Position numbers and translations under genes: made by a program | Notes under the pieces: generated by a model | What the model saw: the letters and a program-made list of their open reading frames with translations, nothing else | Told to the model about the DNA's origin: nothing | Database searches by the model: none | Source: CAVVJA01 sp963809815 | GTDB taxonomy: Bacteria > Actinomycetota > Actinomycetes > Mycobacteriales > Jatrophihabitantaceae | Reading direction: 5' to 3' | NCBI GenBank assembly: GCA_963809815.1 | Contig: CAWELM010000014.1 | Location: 124,001-188,000 of the forward strand | DNA: 64,000 nucleotides | Part shown: piece by piece, positions 42,748 through 51,345 of the stretch | Layout: each line of letters opens with the position of its first letter | Numbering within the stretch: position 1 is the first letter of the stretch

Positions 42748-43047
42748 TCAGTCCCGGCCGCGGAGCAAGGACACCCGAAACGGGCGTAATTCGGCCCGGG
42801 CATACCCGCCCGCAATGACCGGATCCTCCTCGACGATGCGCTGTGCCGTCGCCTCGTCGGGCGCTTCGAAGATCGCGATTCCGGTGTTTATCCGACCGAG
42901 CGTGGGTCCGACCAGGATGATCGTGCCCTCGGCGAGCAGTCTGGTGAACCGATCGAAATGCTCGGACCATACGGCCCGCTCCTCGTCGGTCATCGTTGCC
43001 GCGAAGTCATCCCGCGGCGTATGCAGGAAATAGATCCACTCGGCCAT
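42748..43047 (-). CDS. YciI family protein
   Basis: A 99-residue dimeric alpha+beta fold protein of the YciI/PCA-interacting superfamily. It begins WIYFLHTPRDDF, has the FDRFTRLLAEGTIILVGPTLG region, and ends YARAELRPFRVSLLRG. Family members have weak hydrolase or regulatory roles; the exact role here is unknown. It converges with pstB. Confidence 0.88.
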   Translation of the reverse strand: MAEWIYFLHTPRDDFAATMTDEERAVWSEHFDRFTRLLAEGTIILVGPTLGRINTGIAIFEAPDEATAQRIVEEDPVIAGGYARAELRPFRVSLLRGRD

Positions 43048-43157
43048 CGAGCAAGTATCTCCCCCAACTGGGGTAGTCGGCTGACGCCTAGGCCGACTGC
43101 AACGTTAGGGTGCGAACTCAACGTCGAGATCGTCTAGCGGAACACTAGGAGGCACGA

Positions 43158-43904
43158 ATGGAGATGCCGAACACGCCGCTCGAGCCGGTTGATGAGGACT
43201 GGTCGTCAGCACTGGCCATCGTCGCTCATCCCGACGACCTCGAGTTCGGCTCGGCCTCCGCGATCGCCCGCTGGACCGCGCAGGGCAAGCGCATCGTCTA
43301 TCTGCTGGCCACGCGCGGCGAGGCCGGAATCGACGGCATGGTTCCCGAAGAAGCCGGACCGCTTCGCGAGCAGGAAGAACGCGACTCAGCTCGCATTGTC
43401 GGCGTGGACACGGTCGAGTTTCTCGACTTTCCCGACGGTGTGCTGGAGTACGGCCTGCCGCTTCGGCACGATTTCGCCGCAGCCGTGCGGCGGCATAAGC
43501 CCGAGGTCGTGATCACCGGCAACTTCCAGGACTCGTTCGGACCGGGGCTGCTCAACCAGGCCGATCACATCGCGGTCGGCCGTGCGGTTCTTGACGCCGT
43601 GCGGGATGCCGGTAACCGGTGGGTGTTTCGTGATCTGCTCGACCAAGGCGTCGAGCCCTGGGGCGGCGTACACACGGTGCTCGTCGGCGGCTCACCGAAG
43701 GGCCAGCACGCCGTCAATATCGACGACTACCTCGCGGTCGGCGTGCGTTCGCTCGAGGCCCATTCCCAGTACCTGGCCGGATTGGGCGGGAGCTGGCCAC
43801 CGGCGGAGGAGATCCTGGAGTCGGTGGCGCGAATGTTCGGGCCTCGGCTGGGCTGCAAGTATGCGACCGCGTTCGAGGTCATCTCACTCCGCCCGCCCTG
43901 GTGA
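43158..43904 (+). CDS. PIG-L family deacetylase
   Basis: A 248-residue zinc-dependent N-deacetylase of the LmbE/PIG-L family. The metal motif AIVAHPDDLEFG lies near residue 21 and the third ligand likely in NQADHIAVGRAVLDAV (HxxxGRA). Mycothiol-pathway MshB, mycothiol-conjugate Mca and antibiotic-type deacetylases belong here; this copy could serve mycothiol metabolism but lacks other evidence. AGGAGG lies 5 bases before the ATG. Confidence 0.9.
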   Translation: MEMPNTPLEPVDEDWSSALAIVAHPDDLEFGSASAIARWTAQGKRIVYLLATRGEAGIDGMVPEEAGPLREQEERDSARIVGVDTVEFLDFPDGVLEYGLPLRHDFAAAVRRHKPEVVITGNFQDSFGPGLLNQADHIAVGRAVLDAVRDAGNRWVFRDLLDQGVEPWGGVHTVLVGGSPKGQHAVNIDDYLAVGVRSLEAHSQYLAGLGGSWPPAEEILESVARMFGPRLGCKYATAFEVISLRPPW

Positions 43905-43917
43905 GCCTCCACAAGCG

Positions 43918-44322
43918 TCAACCGTGCTCGGCGTCGTAGGTCGCGAGCAACCGCTTCCCCGCGTTCATTCGCCACGCCTGCTCCAGCAAGGTCGCAACCT
44001 CGTCCCAGTCCGGGTCGGATGCGTCGTCGAGCTGCACGCCCACCCACCCGCTCGGACCCAGGTACGGCGGTACGAAGTACCGATTCGCGTCGGCGCCCAC
44101 GAGTGCGTCCTGCTCGCCTTTGGGCGCCTTGACCCACAGGGCGAGCCGACCGTCGCCGTGATGGTCGACCAGCAACCAGGCGTATCGCTTCTTCCCCAAC
44201 AGGTAGCTGGTATGACCGTAGGCGTCCTCGACGACGGTTTGCGGTAGGGGCGCAACGAGCTCGTTGCATCGCGCGCGCACGCGAACGGCATCGGCTTGAT
44301 TCCAAGCACGTTCGGCCGCCAC
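43918..44322 (-). CDS. MmcQ/YjbR family protein
   Basis: A 134-residue member of the MmcQ/YjbR family, with DAVRVRARCNELVAPLP at the N-terminus, VVEDAYGHTSYLLGKKRYAWLLV in the middle and a late DDASDPDWDEVATLLEQAWRMN. The fold resembles CyaY-like proteins; the function is unknown. The GTG at 44322 is chosen to keep the conserved WNQADAVR helix; a TTG 14 codons earlier also exists. Confidence 0.8.
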   Translation of the reverse strand: MAAERAWNQADAVRVRARCNELVAPLPQTVVEDAYGHTSYLLGKKRYAWLLVDHHGDGRLALWVKAPKGEQDALVGADANRYFVPPYLGPSGWVGVQLDDASDPDWDEVATLLEQAWRMNAGKRLLATYDAEHG

Positions 44323-44439
44323 GCATGCACTCTGCCATTGCCGAGAGCACTGTCGCCAGGGCAACGACCTCGACGCCCGTCAATTCGCAAGCGGACGAGA
44401 TATGCCTGGACGCGGAGGCATCCGAGGGAGACTGGATGG

Positions 44440-45345
44440 GTGCCTGAATTCGTCGACGCCGTACAAGCCGGACCAATAGTCCTGGACGGCGGGCTCGCAA
44501 CCGAGCTGGAGCGCCAGGGCGCCGATCTGTCGTCAGCGCTGTGGTCCGCGCGCCTTCTCGTTGACGACCCGGCCGCAATCCTGGCCGCGCATCGCGAGTT
44601 CTTTGCCGCCGGCGCCCAAGTGGCGATCAGCGCGAGCTACCAGGCTTCCCTGACCGGATTCGCGCAGCTGGGCGTCGACGGTACGGCCATGCTGCGTCGC
44701 AGCGTTGCGCTCGCGCGGGCGGCGACGGACGGAGTCACGAATCGCTGGGTGGCGGCTTCGATCGGTCCCTACGGCGCAGTACTCGCGGACGGCTCCGAGT
44801 ACCGCGGAGATTACCGAGTTTCGGTCGACGACCTGCGGCGATTTCACCGGCCCCGGATCGTGGAGCTCGCCGCGTCCGGCGCGGATGTGCTCGCCGTCGA
44901 GACGATTCCCTGCCTAGCGGAAGTGGAGGCTGTGCTCGCCGAGCTGGACGCCGTCGATACGCCGGCGTGGCTCTCGCTGAGCTGCGCCGGCACCCGCACG
45001 CGAGCGGGTGAACCGGCCGCCGAGGCGTTTGCCATGGCCCGGGATTGCGACGCCGTGATCGCCGTCGGCGTGAATTGCGTTGACCCGGCAGATGCGTTAG
45101 CGCTGGTCCAGTCGGCTCGCTCGGCTAGCGGCAAGCCGGTTGTCGTCTACCCGAACAGCGGCGAGACGTGGGATGCCGCCCGGCGGCGCTGGACGGGCGA
45201 ATCTGCGTTCGAACCGGCGGACGTCCGCGCGTGGATCGACGCGGGGGCACAGCTCGTCGGTGGCTGCTGCCGGGTAACACCCTCGAACATCCGGCGGCTC
45301 CGCGCCAGCATGCCGCCTGCCATCGAGCCCGCCCGCCAACCATGA
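44440..45345 (+). CDS. mmuM: Homocysteine S-methyltransferase
   Basis: A 301-residue zinc methyltransferase using S-methylmethionine (or AdoMet) to make methionine from homocysteine. The signature GPIVLDGGLATELERQG and QLVGGCCRVTP (zinc-ligand CC near residue 275, with an upstream Cys in GVNCVDP) are present. GTG at 44440 with GAGGGAG upstream. Length is usual for MmuM. Confidence 0.92.
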   Translation: MPEFVDAVQAGPIVLDGGLATELERQGADLSSALWSARLLVDDPAAILAAHREFFAAGAQVAISASYQASLTGFAQLGVDGTAMLRRSVALARAATDGVTNRWVAASIGPYGAVLADGSEYRGDYRVSVDDLRRFHRPRIVELAASGADVLAVETIPCLAEVEAVLAELDAVDTPAWLSLSCAGTRTRAGEPAAEAFAMARDCDAVIAVGVNCVDPADALALVQSARSASGKPVVVYPNSGETWDAARRRWTGESAFEPADVRAWIDAGAQLVGGCCRVTPSNIRRLRASMPPAIEPARQP

Positions 45346-45377
45346 CCTCGCGCGTGGGAGCCGAGCTGGTCATCCGC

Positions 45378-46109
45378 TCATTCGATGCGAACCCGTAGTC
45401 GGCGGAACCCGCGACCCTTGTTTTCCATCTTGACGACCTCGAGACGGCCGATCATCGCTGTCGACGCGACATGCGTGCCTCCGTCGGCCTGCGTGTCCAG
45501 GCCGACGATGTCGACGATCCTTACCACCTCAATGTCCGACGGCAGGAGATTGGTGGCCGTGCGGATGATGTCCGGGATCGCAAAGGCTTCGTCCCGCGGG
45601 AGGACCGACACCTCGATCCGCCGATCCTCCGCTATCTCGGCGTTACACGCCGCAGCCACCCGATCCTTGAAGTCAGCGGGCACCTCGGCCAGGTCGAAGT
45701 CCATCCGTGCGGTCAGGGGCTCCATGTTGCCGCCCGTCACCAACGCCCCGAAGTCGCGGAAGACGACACCGGTGAGGACATGAAGTCCGGAATGGGTTCG
45801 CATCAGCGCGGTGCGCCGGGCGTCGTCCAGCGCGCCGCGAACCGCAGTTCCCGGGGGCGGAACCGGATCGTCCTCGGCCGGGATCAGGTAGGAGTCGTCC
45901 AGCTTGCGGATTCCCACGATGCGCGTGCGCACGCCGCCCCAGAGCAGCACGCCTTCGTCGGGAGGTTGCCCACCGCCGCCTGGATAGAACGCGGACCGGT
46001 CCAGGACGATCCCGCGGTCCTCGTCCGCGGTCAGAACGATCGCGTCCCATTCCCGGATCGACGCGTCGTCGAGGTCGAGCCGATGGGTGTGTGTCGCGCC
46101 GCCAGTCAC
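45378..46109 (-). CDS. AlaX-type alanyl-tRNA editing protein
   Basis: A 243-residue trans-editing enzyme that removes Ser or Gly from mischarged tRNA-Ala. The N-terminal domain has FYPGGGGQPPDEGVL. The zinc site includes the HxxxH in RTHSGLHVLTG near residue 105. The second half of the usual CxxxH is DGGTHVAS: the normal CGGTH Cys is Asp here, so one metal ligand is replaced. The GTG at 46109 is preferred; a TTG 14 codons earlier has a partial Shine-Dalgarno. Confidence 0.85.
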   Translation of the reverse strand: MTGGATHTHRLDLDDASIREWDAIVLTADEDRGIVLDRSAFYPGGGGQPPDEGVLLWGGVRTRIVGIRKLDDSYLIPAEDDPVPPPGTAVRGALDDARRTALMRTHSGLHVLTGVVFRDFGALVTGGNMEPLTARMDFDLAEVPADFKDRVAAACNAEIAEDRRIEVSVLPRDEAFAIPDIIRTATNLLPSDIEVVRIVDIVGLDTQADGGTHVASTAMIGRLEVVKMENKGRGFRRLRVRIE

Positions 46110-46325
46110 ACCGGCACCACGGTCTCCCTCGCGAGATACCTCATGAGCCAAGCCTCTCGGAAAGCCGACGACCAGCGTCCCAGCTTGTCACGTTCGTAGC
46201 GACACATATTTGGCCCGTCGGCGGCCAGGTTTGGGCAACGCTTCAGATGGGAAACATAGTGGTTTAGGGGCGGGCCGCTTCTTTCCCCCGAGACGCGGCT
46301 CGTCCCGACGCCGCTCGGCCCTAGA

Positions 46326-46378
46326 AACAGGCGGATGGACTCGCGGCCCCCTCGGTGCGGCGAGTCCATCCGCCTGTT
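46326..46378. other. Perfect 19-bp inverted repeat
   Basis: AACAGGCGGATGGACTCGC (46326-46344) is the exact reverse complement of 46360-46378, with a 15-base loop. No T-tract follows, so it is either a GC-type terminator or an RNA hairpin of another kind. It lies downstream of no obvious gene end: alaX starts 217 bases to the left and runs leftward. Confidence 0.75.
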
Positions 46379-46456
46379 GGCTTAACTAGGTTCTCACATT
46401 GACTGGTGGTCTGCCAACCCTCGAACCGCGGTAAATATCGGACTTTTCACGTATCA

Positions 46457-46477
46457 CACCGGCTGTTCAAGCCGGTG
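46457..46477. other. Perfect 8-bp hairpin
   Basis: CACCGGCT-GTTCA-AGCCGGTG forms an 8-bp stem with a 5-base loop, followed by ACCGGT at about 46482. It may form part of the same RNA or an operator. Confidence 0.5.
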
Positions 46478-46955
46478 AGAGACCGGTCTGTTCACAGGCC
46501 TGCCTCGGATCGTAGTCGGCGTGTGTACGTACCGTAACGGCCACGCTAATGTACGGAGCGTGGAGAGATGATCTCGTTGCGCGTCATTCCGGAACGCTGC
46601 AGCCAGGCCGGAGCCCGCGAGGGTGTGACACATCGCGCGGCGCCAGCGCTATCTCCTCGTTGGGTTCTTCCGACCGCGCCAACGGCCGTCGCGGATCGGA
46701 CATACAGGGGCTCGCAACCGCGGCACCCGCTGCTCCCCCCGGCTGGGAGCTGTCGGTTGCGGGTCCTCTGTGCCGAAGCGTCGCGCACACAAGATTGCGG
46801 CGGAAATCCGTGCCGGATGCACGATGCTCTGCCACGCTGCGGTGAGAATGATGACGACAGCCGCCACCCTTTCCGCCGAGTCACCGTGTTCTCATTGAGC
46901 TTCCGAGGTCGACACGTTGGAACTCGTGCGCCACTCGAGCACCCGGAGACACGCC

Positions 46956-47519
46956 ATGAACATCCTGCTGATCGGACCGCCCGGATCTGGGAAGGGCACC
47001 CAAGGGGCTCGCGTCGCGATGGCTCTCGGGGTCGAGCACATCGCTGCCGGCGATCTCCTGCGCGGCGAGGTGGCAGCCGGTACGCCGCTTGGCGAGAAGC
47101 TGAAGCAGTACTTGGACCGCGGCGAGCTCGCCCCCGACGATCTGGTCATGCAGCTGGTCGTGCCGCGCGCACTGGATGCCTCCCTCCACGGTGGCTACGT
47201 ACTTGACGGTTTCCCCCGGTCCGTCCCACAGGCGCAGGAGGCGCGCAAACTAGCGGAGCGCGCGCACGCCCGTCCGGATCTCGTCGTCTACCTCGAGGCC
47301 CCCGATGACGTTCTTGTCGCGCGTCTCCTCGATCGGGCTCGGGCCCAGGGGCGTACGGACGACACCGAGCAGGTGATCCGGCACCGGTTGCAAGTCTTCG
47401 ACGAAGCGACTGCACCGCTGCTGGCCTACTACCGCGACGAAGGGTTAGCCAAGGTCATCGATGCGACCGCCACGCCTGACGAGATCACCGCGGCGATCCT
47501 CGCGCTTGTCAAGGCGTGA
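46956..47519 (+). CDS. adk: Adenylate kinase (short, stand-alone)
   Basis: A 187-residue adenylate kinase that interconverts ATP+AMP and 2 ADP. The P-loop GPPGSGKGTQ lies at residues 7-16, AAGDLLRGEV binds AMP, and DGFPRSVPQAQ and RTDDTEQVIRHRLQVF follow. It has the short lid of actinobacterial Adk. It is not beside secY or map as the usual ribosomal-operon copy would be, so it may be a second gene. ATG at 46956. Confidence 0.92.
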   Translation: MNILLIGPPGSGKGTQGARVAMALGVEHIAAGDLLRGEVAAGTPLGEKLKQYLDRGELAPDDLVMQLVVPRALDASLHGGYVLDGFPRSVPQAQEARKLAERAHARPDLVVYLEAPDDVLVARLLDRARAQGRTDDTEQVIRHRLQVFDEATAPLLAYYRDEGLAKVIDATATPDEITAAILALVKA

Positions 47520-47568
47520 AACCTATCGAGTGAGGCCCGGCTGGTCATCGCCAGTGCGGAACACTAGA

Positions 47569-48447
47569 TCAGCGAGGTGCCCTCGCTGCCTGATCTGAAT
47601 CAGGCGGTGCCACGGAATCTGGACTCGTGGCCGGGGAGGCGAGGAAGTCGGTTACGCACTCGGCTATCGCGGCCGGCTGCTCGAGCACGAAGAGGTGACC
47701 GCCCCCTGAAATGACCTGAACCCTGGCATCACGGATGAGGCGGCCAAGGATGCGACCGTTGACGACCGGGACGATCGGATCATCGTCGCCAGCCAGGACG
47801 AGCGTCGGTTGGCGCAGGCAGCGCAGCCAGGGCACGCTCGTCCAGCCGGCGAGGGCATACACCTGAGCCGCGTAGCCGCGCACGCTCGGCTGATGCATGA
47901 ACCGAGCCACCGAGCCATGCAGCAACGCGTCCGGGTCACGGCGAGCCGTGCCCCCGTAGACATCCGCGGCGATGCGGCGGTAGTAGTCGGGCTGGTAATA
48001 GCGCCGCGGGGTAGCCAATGCCCAGAGCACCCGCGGTGATCCGGGCACGCCGCCGAGCCCTGGACCGGTTGCCGCTAGGACGAGCCGACGAACGCGCGGT
48101 GGCGCCTGGTGGGCCAACTGCTGGGCCACCACACCGCCGAGGGAGACGCCGAACACATCGACAGTTTCGAAGCCGAGCACATCCAGCAGCCGCTCAGCCG
48201 TGCGAGCCACGCCTCGCATCCGTCGGGGCCAGGCGTAGGGAGTGGACTGGCCGACGCCAGGAGCGTCGTAGCTGATCGTCTGCACGCCGAGGTGGTTCAG
48301 CTCGCGCTCGAACGGGAGGGAAATATCGAGGCTCGCGCCGATGCCACTGATCAGCAGTAGCGGGACCCGATCGCTGCGGCTGCCGGAAATCGCTATGCGC
48401 AGCCGCACGCCGTCCACATCGACGAACTGGATCTCACGCGAAGGCAC
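47569..48447 (-). CDS. phaZ: Intracellular poly(3-hydroxyalkanoate) depolymerase
   Basis: A 292-residue alpha/beta hydrolase of the PhaZ type. LLLISGIGASLDISLPFERELN and SYDAPGVGQSTPYAWP are nearly identical in layout to the mcl-PHA depolymerases. The nucleophile is in FGVSLGGVVAQQLAHQ, and LVLAGDDDPIVPVVNGRILG and GGGHLFVLEQP provide the acid and His. It is last in an operon with acyl-CoA dehydrogenase, PHA synthase and acyl-CoA ligase. The GTG at 48447 is preferred; an ATG 19 codons earlier would overlap more of the upstream gene. Confidence 0.87.
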   Translation of the reverse strand: MPSREIQFVDVDGVRLRIAISGSRSDRVPLLLISGIGASLDISLPFERELNHLGVQTISYDAPGVGQSTPYAWPRRMRGVARTAERLLDVLGFETVDVFGVSLGGVVAQQLAHQAPPRVRRLVLAATGPGLGGVPGSPRVLWALATPRRYYQPDYYRRIAADVYGGTARRDPDALLHGSVARFMHQPSVRGYAAQVYALAGWTSVPWLRCLRQPTLVLAGDDDPIVPVVNGRILGRLIRDARVQVISGGGHLFVLEQPAAIAECVTDFLASPATSPDSVAPPDSDQAARAPR

Positions 48448-49618
48448 CGACACCGGTGATATCTCTTCCCACGATGAGGGTCTGAATAGTCTCGGTGCCT
48501 TCATAGGTGTGCAGGGCCTCGATGTCGGCCATGTGCCGTATGACGTGGAAGTCGAGCAGGATCCCGTTACCGCCGAGCAGATCTCGCGCCTCGGACACGA
48601 CTTGGCGAGCCTTGCGAGTGTTGTTCATCTTCGCAATGGCGGCGATGGTGTCGGTGAGCTTGCCCTCCTCGATCAGCCGGCCGAGCCGAAGACAGTACAG
48701 CTGCATCGAGCACACCTCGGCCAGCATCTTCACGAGCTTCTCCTGCACGATCTGGAAGCTGACCAGTGGTTTGCCGAACTGCGTGCGCTCGCCGCAGTAC
48801 TGAGCGGCGACCTCGTATGCGGCCGTAGCATGCCCGAGAGCGCCCCACGCGACTGCGTTCCGGGTGCCCGCGAGCACCCGACCTGTGTCTTTGAACGTAT
48901 TCGCGCCGGGCAGCCGGTTTGTCTCGTCGACCTGGACGTCGGTGAGCTCGATCTCGGCCTGCCAGACCGCCCGCAACGAGCCCTTGCCTTCGATCTTTCG
49001 AGCCAGATAGCCCGGAGCGCCTTTCTCGACGAGGAAGCCCTTCACCTGGCGATCCGCCACATCGCGGGCCCAAACGACGATGACGTCAGCGATCGTGCCG
49101 TTGCCGATCCACTTCTTGGCGCCGTTGATCGTCCAGGTGTCGCCGTCGCGGCGGGCGGTGGTTTCGAGCGCGACCGAGTCCGACCCGTGCGTCGGCTCAG
49201 TGAGGGCGAAGGCGCCGATCTTGTTGAGCTGCGCCATGGGCGGGAGCCACTGCTCTTTCTGTTCCTCCGAGCCGAGCATCGCAATCGACTGCATGGCCAG
49301 TCCCGCCTGGACTCCGAGAAAGGTGCCGACGCTGCCGTCACCGCGGTTGAGCTCCATGTGAATGAGTCCGCAGGAGATCGGGCTCATCGGTGGGCAGCCG
49401 TAGCCCTGGATGCCATCGCCGACAATCCCCAACTTGCCGAGCTTCTCGACAAGCGGCCGCGGAAATTCGGCCCGCTCCCAATAGTCGTTGATGACAGGCA
49501 GCACCTCGTCGTCGACGAAATCGCGCGCTGTTCGCCAATAACCGCGCTCCTCGGCAGTGAGCTGGTCGGCGATACGGAAGAAGTCGGTGCCGCGCGACCG
49601 GCCGATGGTCTCGTACAT
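48434..49618 (-). CDS. Acyl-CoA dehydrogenase
   Basis: A 394-residue FAD enzyme of the glutaryl-/isovaleryl-CoA dehydrogenase side. AFALTEPTHGSDSVALETTA and KKWIGNGTIADVIVVWARD are FAD/substrate-binding segments, with DLLGGNGILLDFHVIRHMADIEALHTYEGTETIQTLIVGRDITG at the C-terminus (YEGTETIQ supplies the FAD contact and active site Glu). It oxidises acyl-CoA at C2-C3 and fits 3-hydroxyacyl precursor flow for PHA. It overlaps phaZ by 14 bases and is 11 bases from phaC. Confidence 0.92.
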   Translation of the reverse strand: MYETIGRSRGTDFFRIADQLTAEERGYWRTARDFVDDEVLPVINDYWERAEFPRPLVEKLGKLGIVGDGIQGYGCPPMSPISCGLIHMELNRGDGSVGTFLGVQAGLAMQSIAMLGSEEQKEQWLPPMAQLNKIGAFALTEPTHGSDSVALETTARRDGDTWTINGAKKWIGNGTIADVIVVWARDVADRQVKGFLVEKGAPGYLARKIEGKGSLRAVWQAEIELTDVQVDETNRLPGANTFKDTGRVLAGTRNAVAWGALGHATAAYEVAAQYCGERTQFGKPLVSFQIVQEKLVKMLAEVCSMQLYCLRLGRLIEEGKLTDTIAAIAKMNNTRKARQVVSEARDLLGGNGILLDFHVIRHMADIEALHTYEGTETIQTLIVGRDITGVGAFA

Positions 49619-49629
49619 GAGCTCCTCCT

Positions 49630-51345
49630 TCAGCTGTCGAAGACGTACGTACCGGGCGCCTCGACGAGCGGGCGAAGGCCGCCGCCGCCGAGCTGTTCCG
49701 GCGCCGGCTGGGTCGGGCCGCAGCGCTCGGCCAGCCAAGCCGACCAGTCGGTCCACCAGGTGCCTTGCCGGGTCTCGGCCGTCATGAGCCACTCGGCCGG
49801 GTCGGCCGGGTTGTCCTTGTTCACCTGGTAGCTCGCTTTGGGGTTGCCTGGTGGGTTGACCAAGGCCGCAATGTGGCCGCTGGTGGACAGGATGAACCGT
49901 GCGCTGCCGCCAAGCAGCTGCGTGGTCTGATAGCAGCTCTGCCACGGCGTGATGTGATCGGCGATGCCGGCCACGATGTAGGTATCGGTGTCGATATGGG
50001 ACAGGTCGATCGGCACGCCGAGCACGGTGAGCGTGCCGCCCGTCACGAGCTGATTGTCCATGGCCAAGTCGACGAAGTCGGCGTGCAGGCCGGCTGGCAT
50101 CCGCGTCGTATCGGCGTTCCAAAACAGAATGTCGAAGGCGGGTGGCTTCTTGCCGAGCAGGTAGTTGTTGACCCAGTAGTTCCAGATCAAATCACCGGGG
50201 CGCAGCCACGCGAACACCTCCGCGAGTGACCGGCCGTCCAGGTAGCCTCGGCGTCGGGACGCGGCCTTGGCCGCACGGGCCAGCCGTTGGTTGCCGACCG
50301 CCATTGCCACGCCGGCCCGCGAGTTGTCGATGACGGTGACGGCAAGGGCGAAGGCAGCCAGGCGGTCCTGCCGTCCGGTCGCCGCGAGGTAGGCGGCGGC
50401 GATAGTGGCCAGGATGCCGCCGGAGCAGACGCCTGTGAGCGCAGTACGGTCCGCTCCAGTCACCCGCTCGACAGCGTCGAGCGCGTCGAGGACCGCCTGA
50501 ACGTAGGTCTCGAAATCCCAATGCGCATGCCGGGCGTCCGGGTTACGCCAGGACATCACGAACACCTGCTGGCCCTCACGGACGAGGAACTCGACCAGGC
50601 TGCGGTTCGCCGTCATGTCGAGGGCGTAGTACTTGTTGATCGTCGGAGGCACGATGAGCAGTGGCACCTCGCGGACCTGCTCGGTCTGCGCTGTGTACTG
50701 GATCAGCTCGAACACGTCAGTGCGCAACACGACCGCGCCTGGCGTCGTGGCGATATTGCGGCCCACCTCGAAAGGCGATCGGTCGACCATCTCCGGGATA
50801 CGCGGTGGGGACGCCATGTCGCGTGCGAATTGGGCCCCGCCGCGGACGAAGTTCAACCCAGCGCTGTCAACAGTTGCCTTGGCCGAGGCGGGGTTTACAA
50901 GCGGAACATTGCTCGGCGATACGGCCTCGACGAGGTTCTCCGTCTGAAACCGCATCCGCGTGTCGTCCCGCCAATCGAGGTCTGCGTCGGCGACAAGTTC
51001 GTCCGCGGTCTGCGCACCCGCGAGATAAAGCTGGACGATGCGCCGCAGCAACGGATTGCTCGTCCACGCCGCGTCGGCGAAGCGGCGGTCGCGCCTCGAG
51101 GGCGTGACCGTCGACGTACCGATTGCGATCCGTCCCGTCTCTGCGACGAGGCTACCCAGCCGCCGGGCAGTGGTGCGCGGTTTGCGGACGAGTGCGACAC
51201 CCAGCTTGGCCGTCGACAGGTCCGGTACGAATCGACGCGCCGACCCCAGCGCCGCGTCGATCAGCAGTGCGTCAAGGGGAGCGGCCTGATCCGCTAGTAC
51301 GGCCGCCTCCTCAGGTGTGACCGACGGAGCCGTCGACGTCGTCAT
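49630..51345 (-). CDS. phaC: Poly(3-hydroxyalkanoate) synthase (class I/II PhaC)
   Basis: A 571-residue polyester synthase. The lipase-like box GVCSGGI has the catalytic Cys at residue 307. VPPTINKYYALDM and VFVMSWRNPDARHAHWDFETYV are conserved, with DTYIVAGIADHITPWQS (Asp) and FILSTSGHIAALVNPPGNPKASY (His). It polymerises 3-hydroxyacyl-CoA. The ATG overlaps the ligase stop (ATGA) and the gene is followed by the dehydrogenase. No phaP or phaR is seen. Confidence 0.95.
   Translation of the reverse strand: MTTSTAPSVTPEEAAVLADQAAPLDALLIDAALGSARRFVPDLSTAKLGVALVRKPRTTARRLGSLVAETGRIAIGTSTVTPSRRDRRFADAAWTSNPLLRRIVQLYLAGAQTADELVADADLDWRDDTRMRFQTENLVEAVSPSNVPLVNPASAKATVDSAGLNFVRGGAQFARDMASPPRIPEMVDRSPFEVGRNIATTPGAVVLRTDVFELIQYTAQTEQVREVPLLIVPPTINKYYALDMTANRSLVEFLVREGQQVFVMSWRNPDARHAHWDFETYVQAVLDALDAVERVTGADRTALTGVCSGGILATIAAAYLAATGRQDRLAAFALAVTVIDNSRAGVAMAVGNQRLARAAKAASRRRGYLDGRSLAEVFAWLRPGDLIWNYWVNNYLLGKKPPAFDILFWNADTTRMPAGLHADFVDLAMDNQLVTGGTLTVLGVPIDLSHIDTDTYIVAGIADHITPWQSCYQTTQLLGGSARFILSTSGHIAALVNPPGNPKASYQVNKDNPADPAEWLMTAETRQGTWWTDWSAWLAERCGPTQPAPEQLGGGGLRPLVEAPGTYVFDS

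Larger units (their letters stand above)
46110..46955. other. Long gene-free region with two strong hairpins, upstream of adk
   Basis: About 850 bases without a convincing gene. Long open frames on both strands give Arg/Ser-rich products without family features. It contains a perfect 19-bp stem at 46326-46378 and a perfect 8-bp stem at 46457-46477. A small RNA or a regulatory leader is possible. No tRNA or rRNA is visible. Confidence 0.55.

Noticed and set aside
46549..46845. 98-codon frame in the gene-free region before adk
   Set aside because: Product is Arg/Ser/Gly-rich low complexity, no start context and an equally long frame on the other strand.
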